The notes: generated by a model from the letters alone, not told the origin. 64,000 nucleotides of DNA from Methyloversatilis sp. (GCA_016791045.1 JAEUNO010000006.1:1-64000); one strand, 5' to 3'; shown: positions 11,301 to 20,454, counted from the first letter of the stretch. A program made the numbers and translations.

Positions 11301-11691
11301 GGTACAGGGCCTGGTCGACGACCGGCATGTGCTGGCGGTCAATGGCCGGCGCGTGCCGCTGTCGCCGACCGGTCGCGTGGGTGAATACGTCGCCGGCGTG
11401 CGCTACCGCGCCTGGCAACCGGCCACCTGCCTGCACCCGACCATCCCGCCTCACGCCCCGCTGGTGTTCGATCTGGTGGACGACTGGATGAAGCGTTCGA
11501 TGGGCGGCTGCCAGTACCACGTCGCGCACGCGGGCGGGCGCAACCACGAAAGCTTCCCGGTCAATTCGTACGAGGCGGAGGGCCGCCGTCTGGCGCGCTT
11601 CTTCGCCATGGGCCACACGCCGGGCCACGTATCCGCCCCGCCGGAAGACCGCAACCCGAACTTCCCGTTCACGCTCGACCTGCGACGGTAA
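8314..11691 (+). CDS. Transglutaminase-like/DUF2126 two-module protein
   Basis: A very large (1125 aa) cytosolic protein. Residues about 1-90 are the bacterial transglutaminase N-terminal region ([22 protein letters not shown]). Residues about 170-265 hold the transglutaminase-like core with the triad Cys188 ([10 protein letters not shown]), His237 ([12 protein letters not shown]) and Asp253 (GLDATSG). The remaining roughly 800 residues match DUF2126 (COG4196). This family commonly sits with circularly permuted ATP-grasp and alpha-E proteins, suggesting peptide synthesis or modification, but neither partner is in this window. GTG 8314 with GGAG at 8304-8307 was preferred over an unsupported in-frame ATG/TTG upstream. 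Confidence 0.88.
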   Translation: MSIHVALNHVTHYRYDRPVLLSPQVVRLRPAPHTRTPILSYSLRVTPAEHFINWQQDPQSNYLARLVFPERTRELRIEVDLIAEMSVINPFDFFLEPAAEKIPFGYNEEQTRELFPYLVTLPLTRENAPKFTRWVDDARALFGSNGKASVDYLVALIQQMQGDIRYLIRMEPGVQTPEETLQKGSGSCRDTTWLLVQVLRHLGLAARFVSGYLIQLTADVKSLDGPSGPEKDFTDLHAWCEVYLPGAGWVGLDATSGLFAGEGHIPLACSPDPSSAAPISGLTEKCETEFEHHMKVERVWEAPRVTKPYTDDAWSRIETLGHRIDTDLVQHDVRLTMGGEPTFVSVDDRDGPEWNTTADSPPDKPVKRLLGAELLAKLKARYAPGGLLHYGQGKWYPGEQLPRWSLSCFWRRDGEPMWTDPGLIADEAVDYALTAEHCATFLKALSKRLEVDAKYVFPAFEDVWYYLWRERKLPVNVDPFDSRLEDPLERERMRRLFHDGLDSKVGHILPLARTPAGNAWQSGPWFLRDERCFLIPGDSPMGYRLPLDSQPWVSAAEYPWVHAPDPVQRQVPLRPQRDIAVRLQQPEDDDTAGIEFAPAGAAATRVPAADRKPEALESAGWITRTALCAQVRHGVMYLFMPPLPTLDDYLELVTAVELTAAACGHPVVLEGYEPPRDARVEVLRITPDPGVLEVNIQPYHSWDDMVAGTTFLYEAAHETRLGTEKFMIDGRHSGTGGGNHFVLGGATVADSPFLRRPDLLRSMISYWHNHPALSYLFSGLFIGPTSQAPRIDEARNDSVYEMEIAFAEIERRSRDTGYTPPWLIDRILRNLLVDATGNTHRAEFCIDKLYSPDGATGRLGLLEMRGFEMPPHARMSLTQQLLLRALIARFWQQPYAPPKLKRWGTELHDRFMLPYFVWEDMRDVVDDLRAFGYPMELEWFAPHFEFRFPRMGQFSARNVLVELRSALEPWHVLGEEGGAGGTVRYVDSSVERLQVKVQGLVDDRHVLAVNGRRVPLSPTGRVGEYVAGVRYRAWQPATCLHPTIPPHAPLVFDLVDDWMKRSMGGCQYHVAHAGGRNHESFPVNSYEAEGRRLARFFAMGHTPGHVSAPPEDRNPNFPFTLDLRR

Positions 11692-11732
11692 GACAGCACG
11701 CGTACAGGAGAAATGTCCGTGCACAGCGCCCG

Positions 11733-11912
11733 GATCGCGACCGGGGGTCGCTCCTGCAGCAGCGGCACGGCTCTCCCGCAGGAGCGAGCCCTGCTCGCGA
11801 TTCCGGTCGACAAACCCGTGACGGCACCCGATCACCGCGCCGATCGCGACCGGGGGTCGCTCCGACAGCAGCGGCACGGTTCTCCCGCAGGAGCGAGCCC
11901 TGCTCGCGATTC
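11733..11912. repeat. REP/BIME-type repeats (cluster B)
   Basis: Two tandem copies of an inverted REP pair, 109 bp apart. Forward elements (GATCGCGACC...GGTCGCTCC) start at 11733 and 11842; reverse elements (GCAGGAGCGAG...CTCGCGATTC) lie at 11778-11803 and 11887-11912. They are the same family as cluster A but with a different linker (AGCAGCGGCACGG). The array fills the 265-bp gap between the DUF2126 gene and the DUF454 gene. Confidence 0.85.
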
Positions 11913-11956
11913 GGTCGACAAACCCTTGACGGCGGGCGCTGAGTCGCTGCGGCACA

Positions 11957-12385
11957 ATGCAGCTTTCACACCTCGCGCCATCCGTCTTGATCCACTGGAC
12001 CCGACAATTGCTATGGCGGCTTCTGGCCGCGATTTCTGTGGTGCTGGGCGTGATCGGTGCGGTGCTGCCGGTGCTGCCCACCGTGCCTTTCCTGCTGCTG
12101 GCGGCCTGGGCGGCCAGCCGGGGCTGGCCGGAGCTGGAAGCCAGACTGCTGGCGCACCCGACGTATGGCCCCTACATCACGAACTGGCGCGAACAGGGCG
12201 CCATTCCGCGGCGCGCCAAATGGCTGGCCAGCGCGATGATGCTGTTCAGCGCCACCACGCTGTGGTTCAGCCCGATGCCGGTGTGGGTGCGCGGCAGCGT
12301 GTATGTGATGTTGACGGTGGTCGCCGGCTGGATGTGGACGCGCCCCGAACCGGCGGCGCGCCCCCTGCCGCAAGACCTTCCCTGA
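11957..12385 (+). CDS. YbaN-like DUF454 inner-membrane protein
   Basis: A 142-aa membrane protein of the DUF454/YbaN family. Features are a TM helix at about 18-42 containing GVIGAVLPVLPTVPFLLLAAW, the conserved segment ASRGWPELEARLLAHPTYGPYITNWREQGAIP, and two closely spaced TM helices near residues 85-125. Function unknown. It follows REP cluster B and ends 5 bp from the convergent oxidoreductase gene. Confidence 0.85.
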   Translation: MQLSHLAPSVLIHWTRQLLWRLLAAISVVLGVIGAVLPVLPTVPFLLLAAWAASRGWPELEARLLAHPTYGPYITNWREQGAIPRRAKWLASAMMLFSATTLWFSPMPVWVRGSVYVMLTVVAGWMWTRPEPAARPLPQDLP

Positions 12386-12389
12386 GCGA

Positions 12390-13484
12390 TCAGGCAGCGT
12401 CCAGCGCCGGGTAGTCGGTATAGCCCGCTGCACCCCCGCCGTACATCAGTTCGGCGCGCAGGTCGTTGTACGGCGCGTTGTCGCGCAGTCGGCGCACCAG
12501 ATCCGGATTCGAAATGAAGGGACGGCCGAAAGCCACCGCGTCGATGCCACCCGATGCGACGGCATCCATCGCCATCTGGCGGTCGTAGCCATTGTTCGCG
12601 ATCCAGCCACCGTTGAACCGCGCGCGCAGCGCCGCGTAGTCGATCGGCGGCTTGACGCTGGCCGGTGCGCGTTCGCCGCCGGTTTCGCCCTCGATCATGT
12701 GCACGAAGGCGATGCCCAGCGCCGACAGCCGGTCGAGCACATGGCTGTGCAGCGCCTGCGGGTTGCTGTCGAGCGGCGTATCGCAGAAGGTCGTGGCGGG
12801 CGACAGACGCACGCCGGTGCGACCGGCGCCGACTTCGTCAACCACGGCCTGCATGATGTCCAGCAGCAGCCGGGCGCGGTTCTCGATCGGGCCGCCATAC
12901 GGGCCGCTGCGGTCGTTCACGCTGTCGCGCAGGAACTGCTCCAGCAGATAGCTGTTGGCCGAATGCACTTCCACGCCGTCGAAGCCGGCGTCTATCGCAT
13001 TGCGCGCAGCGCGGCGGTAGTCGTCGACCAGACCGGGCAGTTCGTCGTCGCGCAGCGCCCGCGGTGCGGACACATCAACGAAACCATCACGCGTGAAGCA
13101 CTGCGCATCCGGACGTCGCGACGTGGACGACACCGGAGATGCGCCGCCAGGCAGCAGCGACGTGTGCGAAATGCGGCCGACGTGCCACAGCTGCAGGATG
13201 ATGCGGCCGCCGGCGGCATGCACCGCATCGGTCACCTTGCGCCAGCCGGCGACCTGTTCGGCCGAGTGAATGCCCGGCGTGTCGAGATAGCCCTGCCCCA
13301 TCGGATTGACCTGCGTCGCCTCGGCGATGATCAGGCCGGCGCTGGCGCGCTGCGTGTAGTACTCGACGGTCAGCGGTCCCGGCACCTGACCGGGCAGCGC
13401 GCGGTTGCGCGTCAGCGGCGCCATGACGATGCGGTTGTTCAGTGCGATGTCGCCCAGCTTGAGCGGGTCGAAAAGTGTGGTCAT
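12390..13484 (-). CDS. nemA: Old Yellow Enzyme family alkene reductase
   Basis: A 364-aa FMN-dependent NAD(P)H oxidoreductase of the NemA/OYE class, reducing activated C=C bonds (enones, maleimides) and nitro-compounds. Seen: N-terminal DPLKLGDIALNNRIVMAPLTRNRA, the substrate-binding pair in GVEVHSANSYLLEQFL, FMN-barrel signature NDRSGPYGGPIENRARLLLD, and a C-terminal GFGRPFISNPDLV-like phosphate-binding stretch (AFGRPFISNPDLVRRL). ATG 13484 has a GGGAG ribosome site and starts at the family's usual N-terminus. Next on the same strand is the quinone-oxidoreductase-like gene; both may answer to the LysR regulator at 14697. Confidence 0.92.
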   Translation of the reverse strand: MTTLFDPLKLGDIALNNRIVMAPLTRNRALPGQVPGPLTVEYYTQRASAGLIIAEATQVNPMGQGYLDTPGIHSAEQVAGWRKVTDAVHAAGGRIILQLWHVGRISHTSLLPGGASPVSSTSRRPDAQCFTRDGFVDVSAPRALRDDELPGLVDDYRRAARNAIDAGFDGVEVHSANSYLLEQFLRDSVNDRSGPYGGPIENRARLLLDIMQAVVDEVGAGRTGVRLSPATTFCDTPLDSNPQALHSHVLDRLSALGIAFVHMIEGETGGERAPASVKPPIDYAALRARFNGGWIANNGYDRQMAMDAVASGGIDAVAFGRPFISNPDLVRRLRDNAPYNDLRAELMYGGGAAGYTDYPALDAA

Positions 13485-13588
13485 GCAGTACTCCCGTAAT
13501 TGAAATGGCCTCGCCGCGGATGCGCACCGGTCCGACCCGAAGCGATCCGCCGTGATCGGGTCTTGCAGCATTCATCCGCGGTATGGAA

Positions 13589-14593
13589 TCAGAATCCTTC
13601 CAGCACGATCTTGCCGCGCGCCCGGCCGCTTTCCAGCAGCGCGTGCGCACGGCGCAGATTGGCTGCGTTGATGGCGCCGAAGTGCTCGCCCAGCGTGCTG
13701 CGCAGGCGTCCGGCGTCGACCAGGTCGGCGACGGCGTCGAGCAGCGTACCCTGCTCGGCCATGTCGGCGGTCTGGTAGAGCGAGCGCGTGAACATCAGTT
13801 CCCAGTGCAGCGACAGGCTCTTGCGCTTCAAGGCGAGCACATCGAGCGGACCGGCCGGATCATCGATCAGCGCCAGCCGGCCCTGCGGCGCCAGTGCCTC
13901 GACCAGCTGCGCGTAGTGCAGATCGGTCTGGGTCAGACTGGCGACGTGCGTCACCGATTCGATGCCCGCCGCGCGCAGCGCCTGCGCCAGCGGCTGCCGG
14001 TGATCGATCACGTGATGCGCACCCAGTTCCCGCACCCATGCTTCGGTTTCCGGTCGCGACGCGGTGGCGATCAGCGTCAGCCGCGTCAATTCACGCGCCA
14101 GCTGCAGCAGGATGGAGCCGACGCCGCCGGCCGCACCCACCACCAGCAGCCGGCCTTCGGCGTCGCGCACCTGCAGCCGGTCGAACAGCAGCTCCCAGGC
14201 CGTGATGGCGGTCAGCGGCAGCGCTGCCGCCTGGGCGAATCCGAGCGAGACCGGCATGCGACCGACCAGACGCGCATCCACAGCCTGGAATTGCGCATTG
14301 CTGCCCTGCCGCGTCAGGTCGCCGGCGTACCACACGCGGTCGCCCGGCCTGAAGCGGGTGACCTGGGCGCCGACGGCTTCGACCACGCCGGCAGCGTCCC
14401 AGCCGGGTACGCGCCACTGACCCTCCGGCGGCGCACTGTTGCGGCGCACCTTGGTATCGACCGGGTTGACCGACACGGCCTCGATCCGCACGAGCACATC
14501 ATGCCCGTGCGCCTCGGGCGGCGTCAGTTCGATATCGACCAGACACTCTGCGCGATCCACCGGCAGGTTTTCGCGGAAGGCGACGGCTTTCAT
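13589..14593 (-). CDS. Zinc-type alcohol dehydrogenase-like (quinone oxidoreductase) protein
   Basis: A 334-aa member of the medium-chain dehydrogenase superfamily, zinc-binding alcohol dehydrogenase/ZADH subgroup. It opens MKAVAFRENLPVD, has VSVNPVDTKVRR where ADHs bind catalytic zinc (no Cys, so probably zinc-free), and an NAD(P)-binding LLVVGAAGGVGSILLQLAREL fingerprint cut by a Rossmann fold at about 150-250. These enzymes reduce quinones or reactive carbonyls with NADPH. Start 14593 gives the normal N-terminus; the reading frame is open further upstream but no family homology extends there. Divergent from the LysR gene with a 103-bp gap. Confidence 0.88.
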   Translation of the reverse strand: MKAVAFRENLPVDRAECLVDIELTPPEAHGHDVLVRIEAVSVNPVDTKVRRNSAPPEGQWRVPGWDAAGVVEAVGAQVTRFRPGDRVWYAGDLTRQGSNAQFQAVDARLVGRMPVSLGFAQAAALPLTAITAWELLFDRLQVRDAEGRLLVVGAAGGVGSILLQLARELTRLTLIATASRPETEAWVRELGAHHVIDHRQPLAQALRAAGIESVTHVASLTQTDLHYAQLVEALAPQGRLALIDDPAGPLDVLALKRKSLSLHWELMFTRSLYQTADMAEQGTLLDAVADLVDAGRLRSTLGEHFGAINAANLRRAHALLESGRARGKIVLEGF

Positions 14594-14696
14594 GGCATTG
14601 GCTCTGACGACGGATGAAGTGGCCGCCATGCTAACGCCTGCAGAATCGATTGATAATCCGGTAAATACCCAATTCATCTTCAAACGATTTTTGAAA

Positions 14697-15623
14697 ATGA
14701 AACTGCGCGACCTGACCCTTTCCCAACTGGAGCTGTTCGTCCGCATCGCCGACGCCGGTTCGCTGAGCACCGCCGCGCGCCAGTTCGATCTGACGCCGGC
14801 TGCCGCCAGCGCCGCGCTGAAGCGGCTGGAAGCGGTTTTCGGCGTGCGCCTGATCGAGCGGTCGACGCGTTCGATGCGGCTGACGGCCGAGGGCGAACTG
14901 CTGCGCGACCATGCACGGCGCGCGCTCGGCGATCTCGACGATGCGCGCGCGCTGCTCGGTGCCGGCCGCGAGACCCTGAGCGGCGACATCCACCTCGCGG
15001 CGCCGTCCGATCTCGGTCGCGGTGCGCTGTCCGCCATGCTGGACCGCTTCATCGAACAGCACCCGGATGTGCGGCTGACGCTGTACGTGTCCGACACCGT
15101 GCAGGACCTGGTGCGGGAGCGGGTCGATCTGGCAGTGCGCTACGGCGAGCTGCCCGACTCCTCCATGGTGGCGCGCCGGCTGCACGTCACGCGACGGGTC
15201 GTCGTGGCCTCGCCGGACTACATCGCACGGCACGGCGCCCCCGCTCATCCGTCGGAACTGGTACAGCACAATTGCCTTGCCCTGTACCGCAGCGGCCGGC
15301 CGCATCTGGCATGGCGCTTCGAACGCGCCGGCGTCGAAACGACGATCACGGTGCGGGGCAACCGGCTGGCATACGATGGCGCACTGGTGCGGCAGTGGGT
15401 GATCGAAGGGCTGGGCGTCGCAACCAAGGCGCGGCTGGACGTCATCGACGATCTGACGAGCGGCCGGCTGGTCGAACTGCTGACCGACTGGCGCGGCGAA
15501 GATTTTCCGCTGCATGCGATGTTGCCGGCCGGCCGCCACATGCCGCTGCGGGTGCGCCGGCTGCTGGATTTCCTCGGTGAACAGTTCGCTCAGGTGGAGC
15601 CGGAACAAGGCCCGGGCGCCTGA
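14697..15623 (+). CDS. LysR-family transcriptional regulator
   Basis: A 308-aa LTTR. The winged helix spans residues 5-65 (SQLELFVRIADAGSLSTAAR, LTPAAASAALKRLEAVFGVRLIERSTRSMRLT), followed by the PBP-like effector domain (about 90-295). ATG 14697 fits the family start MKLRDLTLSQLELF. It is divergent to the ZADH gene, the classical LTTR arrangement, so it probably activates that gene and perhaps nemA in response to an electrophile. Its 3' end overlaps the convergent DUF3253 gene by 34 bp. Confidence 0.92.
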   Translation: MKLRDLTLSQLELFVRIADAGSLSTAARQFDLTPAAASAALKRLEAVFGVRLIERSTRSMRLTAEGELLRDHARRALGDLDDARALLGAGRETLSGDIHLAAPSDLGRGALSAMLDRFIEQHPDVRLTLYVSDTVQDLVRERVDLAVRYGELPDSSMVARRLHVTRRVVVASPDYIARHGAPAHPSELVQHNCLALYRSGRPHLAWRFERAGVETTITVRGNRLAYDGALVRQWVIEGLGVATKARLDVIDDLTSGRLVELLTDWRGEDFPLHAMLPAGRHMPLRVRRLLDFLGEQFAQVEPEQGPGA

Positions 15624-15901
15624 GCGATACGGATCGGGCCGCGCCAGTCGCCGTCGGCAGCGCGCTGTTCACCGCCCTGCGTGATGACGACCCGGCCCTC
15701 GCGCGCCAGCCGGCGTGCCACCTCGCGCACGCGCGGCATCAGCGCGCGCCAGTCAGCGGCCAGCGCCCGCGCGACTTCAGACGGGCAGATCGAACGCCCG
15801 GCGCCCCGCAGGGCAACCTGCGCGAGCAGTTCGCGCACGATCTCCGCATCGTCGGTGGCGCTGTTCAGCGCGCCACCGGCCGCGCCGGATCGCTGCACCA
15901 T
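15590..15901 (-). CDS. DUF3253 small winged-helix-like protein
   Basis: A small protein (103 aa from ATG 15901) recognisable as DUF3253 by ICPSEVARALAADWRALMPR, VREVARRLAREGRVVITQGG and the terminal RGPIRI. Secondary structure suggests a winged helix; function unknown. The gene overlaps the upstream sulfurtransferase by 37 bp in another frame and the convergent LysR gene by 34 bp, which makes it easy to miss. The true start could be slightly downstream, because conserved sequence begins near DDAEIVRELL. Confidence 0.75.
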   Translation of the reverse strand: MVQRSGAAGGALNSATDDAEIVRELLAQVALRGAGRSICPSEVARALAADWRALMPRVREVARRLAREGRVVITQGGEQRAADGDWRGPIRIAQAPGPCSGST

Positions 15902-16698
15902 TCGCTCCACGAACCCGGGTAGAGGCGCGCACCGGACAGGCCGGCCAATTCGAGCGCCAGCAGATTGTGGCAGGCCGTGACGCCACTGCCGCACTGCATG
16001 ACGAGCGTTGCCGGATCGCGTGCTTTCGCGATGGCGCACCACTCGGCGCGCAACACATCCGCCGGCTTGAAGCGGCCATCGTCGGTCAGATTGAGCTTGA
16101 AGAAACGATTGACCGCACCCGGAATGTGTCCGCCGACCGGATCCAGCGTTTCGTTTTCGCCCCGGAATCGATCCGGTGCCCGCGCATCGACCACCAGCAG
16201 CGCGCCACTGTCGAGATTGGCCAGCAGCGCATCGGCATCCACCGTGGCGTCGACCATGCCCTCCGGATAGCGCGTGACCGGGCGGCTGCGCACGCTCTGA
16301 TCGAGTGCCCCGCCCGCGGCCCGCCAGGCGGCAAGGCCGCCGTCGAGCACCGCGGCGTCGGCGTGGCCGACCCAGCGCAGCATCCACCACAGACGGGCGG
16401 CGAACATCCCGCCCGCGTCGTCGTAGGCGACCACCGAGTGCAGTGGCGTGATGCCGCAGCGGCCGAGCAGCGCGGTGAAGGCGGCCGGCGACGGCAGCGG
16501 GTGACGGCCGTTGCTGCCGGTTTTCACCGACGACAGGTCGCGGTCGAGGTGCATGAACAGCGCCCCGGGAATATGTCTCTCGGCCCAGGCGGACTCGCCG
16601 GCGTCAGGTCGTGCAAGGTCATGCCGGCAGTCGATCACGACCAGGGCGTCGTCGCCGAGGCGACCGGCGAGTGCATCGGCGCTGATCAGCGGGCCCAT
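15865..16698 (-). CDS. sseA: Two-domain rhodanese / 3-mercaptopyruvate sulfurtransferase
   Basis: A 277-aa tandem-rhodanese protein. The inactive N-terminal domain (about 5-125) carries VIDCRHDLARPDAG and HIPGALFMHLDRDLS. The C-terminal domain (about 150-275) has the active loop CGSGVTA with the persulfide Cys at 236. CGSGVTAC is the form found in mercaptopyruvate sulfurtransferases; thiosulfate sulfurtransferases usually have a more basic loop. Same strand as the STAS-like and DMT genes upstream (5-bp and 19-bp gaps), likely one transcript. Confidence 0.88.
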   Translation of the reverse strand: MGPLISADALAGRLGDDALVVIDCRHDLARPDAGESAWAERHIPGALFMHLDRDLSSVKTGSNGRHPLPSPAAFTALLGRCGITPLHSVVAYDDAGGMFAARLWWMLRWVGHADAAVLDGGLAAWRAAGGALDQSVRSRPVTRYPEGMVDATVDADALLANLDSGALLVVDARAPDRFRGENETLDPVGGHIPGAVNRFFKLNLTDDGRFKPADVLRAEWCAIAKARDPATLVMQCGSGVTACHNLLALELAGLSGARLYPGSWSEWCSDPARPVAR

Positions 16699-16703
16699 GG
16701 CGC

Positions 16704-17054
16704 TCACACCGTTTCGGCGAGCCAGGCGCGCGCGCTGGCTTCGTCGTCGAACACGGTCACGTCGGCATCGACGAACACCTGCGAAAGCCAGGCCGTCCAG
16801 ACCATCCACGGACTGCCTGCGATCACCGCGATACGGCCGAAATCGTGGCTGTGCGCGCGGGCGAAGCGCAGTTCCTCGAGCGCCATGTCGAGCGTGAAAT
16901 CGGTCATCTGGCGCAGGTCGATCAGCAGATTGACCACGCCTTCGAACTTGATGCGGTAATTCACCAGGTCTTCGAACTCGCGGTAATCCGCCAGCGTGAA
17001 CTCGCCGAAGGCGGACACCGTCACCAGATTGCCTTCGGACTCCGTTGCGATCAT
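16704..17054 (-). CDS. SpoIIAA/STAS-like protein (DUF3478 type)
   Basis: A 116-aa soluble protein of the SpoIIAA-like/CRAL-TRIO-like STAS superfamily. The pattern is an early beta strand (NLVTVSAFGEFTLADYREFE), LLIDLRQMTDFTLDMALEELRFARAHSHDFGRIAVI split over the core, and the terminal VFDDEASARAWL. Binding partner and ligand are unknown. Located between the DMT transporter and the sulfurtransferase on the same strand. Confidence 0.8.
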   Translation of the reverse strand: MIATESEGNLVTVSAFGEFTLADYREFEDLVNYRIKFEGVVNLLIDLRQMTDFTLDMALEELRFARAHSHDFGRIAVIAGSPWMVWTAWLSQVFVDADVTVFDDEASARAWLAETV

Positions 17055-17073
17055 TTGAAATCTCCTTTCAGAA

Positions 17074-17922
17074 CTAGGACTTCACCGGCGGCGGCCTGAG
17101 CAGCGCAAGCAGGCCGCTGGCGACGATGAGCAGCATGCCCAGCCAGACTACTGCAGTCGGGACCTCCTGCCACAGCAGGATGCCGTAAAGCGTCGAAAAG
17201 GCGACTGTCGTGTAGGCCAGGCTGGCCGATACCAACGTGCGCCCCCCCTTGTAGGCGGCGGTCATGCACAGCTGTGCCGCCGTGCCGAACACCCCGACGC
17301 CGCCGAGCAATGCCCAGGTGCGTGCCGAATGGACGTGGAATCCGCCGTCGGCCAGCGCCCAGAGCGCGCCCAGCACGGCCGAACACGCAGAGAAGTAGAG
17401 CACGATGCGCCACTCGGGTTCACCGAGGCGCCCCAGATCGCGCACGCTCAGATAGGCGATGGTGGCGATCAACCCGGACCCCAGTCCGAACAGGCCGCCG
17501 ACCCACTGGTCGCTGCCCAGCGTCGGCTGCAGCACCAGCACGACACCGGCGAAACCGGTGACCAGCGCCAGCATCAGCGGTCGTGACAATTCGCCCGAAG
17601 CAGTGAAGCCGAGCCAGGCGGCCATGAACAGCGGCGAGGTGTAGTTCAGCGTGACCGCAGTCGGCAATGGCAACAGCGATATGGCTTCGAAGTACAGGGT
17701 GAGCGACACCGCACCCGACACGCCGCGCTTCAGGTGCACGCCGGCGTGCGGCGTGGCGAAGTCGGCCCCGCGCAGACGCATCACCACGGCCACCAGCAGC
17801 AGCGCAATGAATCCACGGTAGAAAGCGATTTCCGACGCCGGCAACGCATCGCTCGCCAGCTTCACGCACACGCCCATCGACGCGAACAGCAGGCTGGCCA
17901 GCACCATCCACAGCGACTGCAT
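17074..17922 (-). CDS. DMT-superfamily EamA transporter
   Basis: A 282-aa inner-membrane protein with two EamA repeats and about ten TM helices (first MVLASLLFASMGVCVKLASD; internal repeat from about residue 145). The conserved ALPASEIAFYRGFIALL and TAVTLNYTSPLFMAAWLG motifs are typical of drug/metabolite exporters. Substrate unknown. ATG at 17922 directly precedes the first helix. Transcribed with the downstream STAS-like gene. Confidence 0.87.
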   Translation of the reverse strand: MQSLWMVLASLLFASMGVCVKLASDALPASEIAFYRGFIALLLVAVVMRLRGADFATPHAGVHLKRGVSGAVSLTLYFEAISLLPLPTAVTLNYTSPLFMAAWLGFTASGELSRPLMLALVTGFAGVVLVLQPTLGSDQWVGGLFGLGSGLIATIAYLSVRDLGRLGEPEWRIVLYFSACSAVLGALWALADGGFHVHSARTWALLGGVGVFGTAAQLCMTAAYKGGRTLVSASLAYTTVAFSTLYGILLWQEVPTAVVWLGMLLIVASGLLALLRPPPVKS

Positions 17923-18011
17923 CGTCAGCCCCTCAGCTGCACAAGGAAGCGGGGCACCGGGGTGCCCCGTCCCGCCCAATGCACCGACCCGGGCTCACGG
18001 GCATCCGGCCG

Positions 18012-19115
18012 TCACAGATAGTCGGCCATTTCGCGGCGGTACCACTCGTGGAAGTGCTGCATGCCATCCTCCATCGGCGACTGATACGGCCCGGTTTCCG
18101 AGCGGCCCTGCTTCATCAGCGCCCGCCGGCCGGCGTCCATGCGCTCCGCGATTTCGTCGTCCTCGCGTGCCGTTTCCATGTAGGCGGCGCGTTCGGCTTC
18201 GATGAACTCGCGCTCGAACAGCACGATCTCTTCCGGGTAGTAGAACTCGACCACATTGAGCGTGCTGTCCGGACCCTGCGGGTACAGCGTGCTGACCACC
18301 AGCACGTGCGGATACCACTCGACCATGATGTTCGGGTAGTAGGTCAGCCAGATCGCGCCGTGCGGCGGAAGCTCGCCCTGGTAGTAGTCGAGCACCGCGC
18401 GGTGCCAGCGTTCGTAGGTCGGCGTGCCGGGCCGCGCGAGGCGGTTGTTCACGCCGACCCTCTGCACGGAGTAATCGCGTGCAAACTCCCAGCTCAGGTC
18501 ATCGCAGGTGACGAACTTGCCCAGCCCAGGGTGGAACGGCTCGACGTGATAATCCTCGAGATAGACCTCGATGAAGGTCTTCCAGTTGTAGTTGCACTGA
18601 TGCATTTCGACGTGATCGAGCCGGTAGCCGGAAAAGTCGAAATCCGGTGCCACCTGCATGCCGGCCAGATCGGCTGCGATGTCGCGCTGGCCCGAAAACA
18701 GCAATCCCTTCCAGTTCTGCAGCGGCCGGCGCTTCAGATTCAGGCAGGGTGTATCCGGGAAATGCGGCGCGCCCAGCAGTTCGCCCCGCGTGTCGTAGGT
18801 CCAGCGATGGACCGGGCAGACGATGTTGGACGCGTTGCCGCGCCCCTTCATCATCAGCGCCTGACGATGGCGGCACACGTTGGACAGCAGTTCGACGCCG
18901 GACGCGTTGCGTACCAGCATGAGTGCATCGTCGGCCCAGCCCAGGGTCTGATAGTCGCCCAAGTCGGGCACCATCAGCTCATGCCCCACATAGCCCGGCC
19001 CGTTGTCGAACAGCACGCGCTTCTCGAGTTCGAACAGCGATGCATCGACGTACCAGGACACCGGAAACTGTGATTGCGCCGGTTCCAGACGGGTAATGGA
19101 CTGTAGATCGGACAT
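18012..19115 (-). CDS. Rieske aromatic-ring-hydroxylating oxygenase alpha-subunit-like protein
   Basis: A 367-aa non-heme iron oxygenase. The Rieske [2Fe-2S] site is C81-R-H83...C100-P-V-H103, and the catalytic-iron ligands His190 and His195 sit in EDYHVEPFHPGL. Such enzymes take electrons from a reductase/ferredoxin to hydroxylate or demethylate substrates; neither a small subunit nor a reductase gene is adjacent, so the pathway is not identifiable. ATG 19115 gives the expected N-terminus. Downstream DMT transporter is 89 bp away on the same strand and might move a related compound (inference). Confidence 0.85.
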   Translation of the reverse strand: MSDLQSITRLEPAQSQFPVSWYVDASLFELEKRVLFDNGPGYVGHELMVPDLGDYQTLGWADDALMLVRNASGVELLSNVCRHRQALMMKGRGNASNIVCPVHRWTYDTRGELLGAPHFPDTPCLNLKRRPLQNWKGLLFSGQRDIAADLAGMQVAPDFDFSGYRLDHVEMHQCNYNWKTFIEVYLEDYHVEPFHPGLGKFVTCDDLSWEFARDYSVQRVGVNNRLARPGTPTYERWHRAVLDYYQGELPPHGAIWLTYYPNIMVEWYPHVLVVSTLYPQGPDSTLNVVEFYYPEEIVLFEREFIEAERAAYMETAREDDEIAERMDAGRRALMKQGRSETGPYQSPMEDGMQHFHEWYRREMADYL

Positions 19116-19308
19116 TCCCCAACCCCCGAAGTCAAAGTTGGAAAACCGCGCGCCGGCCTGCGCGGAACACACGGCACAAGAAAGTCTGTGCACGGATGTG
19201 CGAGGGCCGGATGCGCGTGACAAAGCCGGTGAGTATAACCAGATGCAGGTTTGACCGCCCGGGGTGGATCAGCTATTTTTCGCGGTCCAGCCAGCGCCCG
19301 TACCCAGA

Positions 19309-19563
19309 ATGACCCGAAAATCGGAAGCGGCGTCAGACCCCGCCAGCTTCGAGACCGCCATCGAAGAACTCGAATCCATCGTGCGTGCGATGGAAGACGG
19401 CAAACTGCCGCTCGACAGCGCGCTGGAGCGTTACCAGCGAGGCGTTGATCTGGTGCGCCACTGCCAGTCGGCGCTGAATGCGGCCGAGCAGAAGGTACAG
19501 ATACTCGAAGACGGGTTGCTGCGCGATTTTCCGGCCGATGCAGGCGCGCGTGACAATGACTGA
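19309..19563 (+). CDS. xseB: Exodeoxyribonuclease VII small subunit
   Basis: An 84-aa protein containing the whole XseB motif: SFETAIEELESIVRAMEDGK, LPLDSALERYQRGVDLVRHC and LNAAEQKVQIL. It binds XseA to make the ssDNA exonuclease VII. The ATG at 19309 gives normal length. Its stop overlaps the ispA start by 8 bp, so translation is coupled, and the order xseB-ispA-dxs is widespread in proteobacteria. Confidence 0.93.
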   Translation: MTRKSEAASDPASFETAIEELESIVRAMEDGKLPLDSALERYQRGVDLVRHCQSALNAAEQKVQILEDGLLRDFPADAGARDND

Positions 19564-20452
19564 CGTCGGACCCGGTTTCGGTGAATGGGTGAGTGCGGTA
19601 CAGCAGCGTACCGAAAGCGCACTCGACCGCTTTCTGCCGCCGGACACGATCGCCCCTGCACGATTGCACGAAGCCATGCGCTATGCCGCGCTGGGCGGCG
19701 GCAAGCGGGTGCGTCCGCTGCTCTGTCACGCGGCAGGCGCCCTGTCCGGCGCCACGCCCGGAGCACTCGACGCCGCCGCCTGTGCGCTCGAACTGATCCA
19801 CGTCTATTCCCTCGTGCATGACGACATGCCCTGCATGGACGACGACGTGCTGCGCCGCGGCAAACCCACGGTGCATGTGCAGTACGACGACGCCACGGCG
19901 CTGCTGGTCGGCGACAGCCTGCAATCGCTTGCTTTCCTGCTTCTTGCGGAACACTGTTCGGTCGCCCCGGCCACGCGGGTCGAACTGATCACGCAACTGG
20001 CGATCGCGTCCGGCTCGCGCGGCATGGCCGGCGGTCAGGCCATCGATCTGGCATCGGTCGGTCTGGAACTCGACGTCGAAGCGCTCGAATTCATGCATAT
20101 CCACAAAACCGGTGCGCTGATACGCTGTGCGGTGAAACTGGGCGCCGCCTGCGGGGAACTGGACGCAGCCGGCACGGCAAAGCTGGACCATTACGCGGCA
20201 CGGGTCGGGCTGCTGTTCCAGGTGGTGGATGACCTGCTCGACTGTGAAGCGAGCACGGCGGCGCTGGGCAAGACTGCGGGCAAGGACGCCGCAGCGAACA
20301 AGCCGACCTACGTCACCACGCTGGGCATCGGCCGGGCGCGCGAGCGCGCCCGCGAACTGCACGACGAAGCGCTCGACAGCCTCACCGGTTTCGGCAACAA
20401 GGCACAACGCCTGCGCGAACTCGCCGATTTCGTGCTGACACGGCAGAACTGA
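19556..20452 (+). CDS. ispA: Farnesyl diphosphate synthase (polyprenyl synthetase)
   Basis: A 298-aa trans-isoprenyl diphosphate synthase condensing IPP with DMAPP/GPP to farnesyl-PP. First Asp-rich motif DDMPCMDDD (preceded by SLVHDD), second VVDDLLD, plus [10 protein letters not shown] and GGQAIDL. The short spacing before the first DDxxxxD and overall length fit bacterial FPP synthase. It overlaps xseB and is followed after 2 bp by dxs, so isoprenoid precursor synthesis is co-expressed. Confidence 0.95.
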   Translation: MTDVGPGFGEWVSAVQQRTESALDRFLPPDTIAPARLHEAMRYAALGGGKRVRPLLCHAAGALSGATPGALDAAACALELIHVYSLVHDDMPCMDDDVLRRGKPTVHVQYDDATALLVGDSLQSLAFLLLAEHCSVAPATRVELITQLAIASGSRGMAGGQAIDLASVGLELDVEALEFMHIHKTGALIRCAVKLGAACGELDAAGTAKLDHYAARVGLLFQVVDDLLDCEASTAALGKTAGKDAAANKPTYVTTLGIGRARERARELHDEALDSLTGFGNKAQRLRELADFVLTRQN

Positions 20453-20454
20453 AC

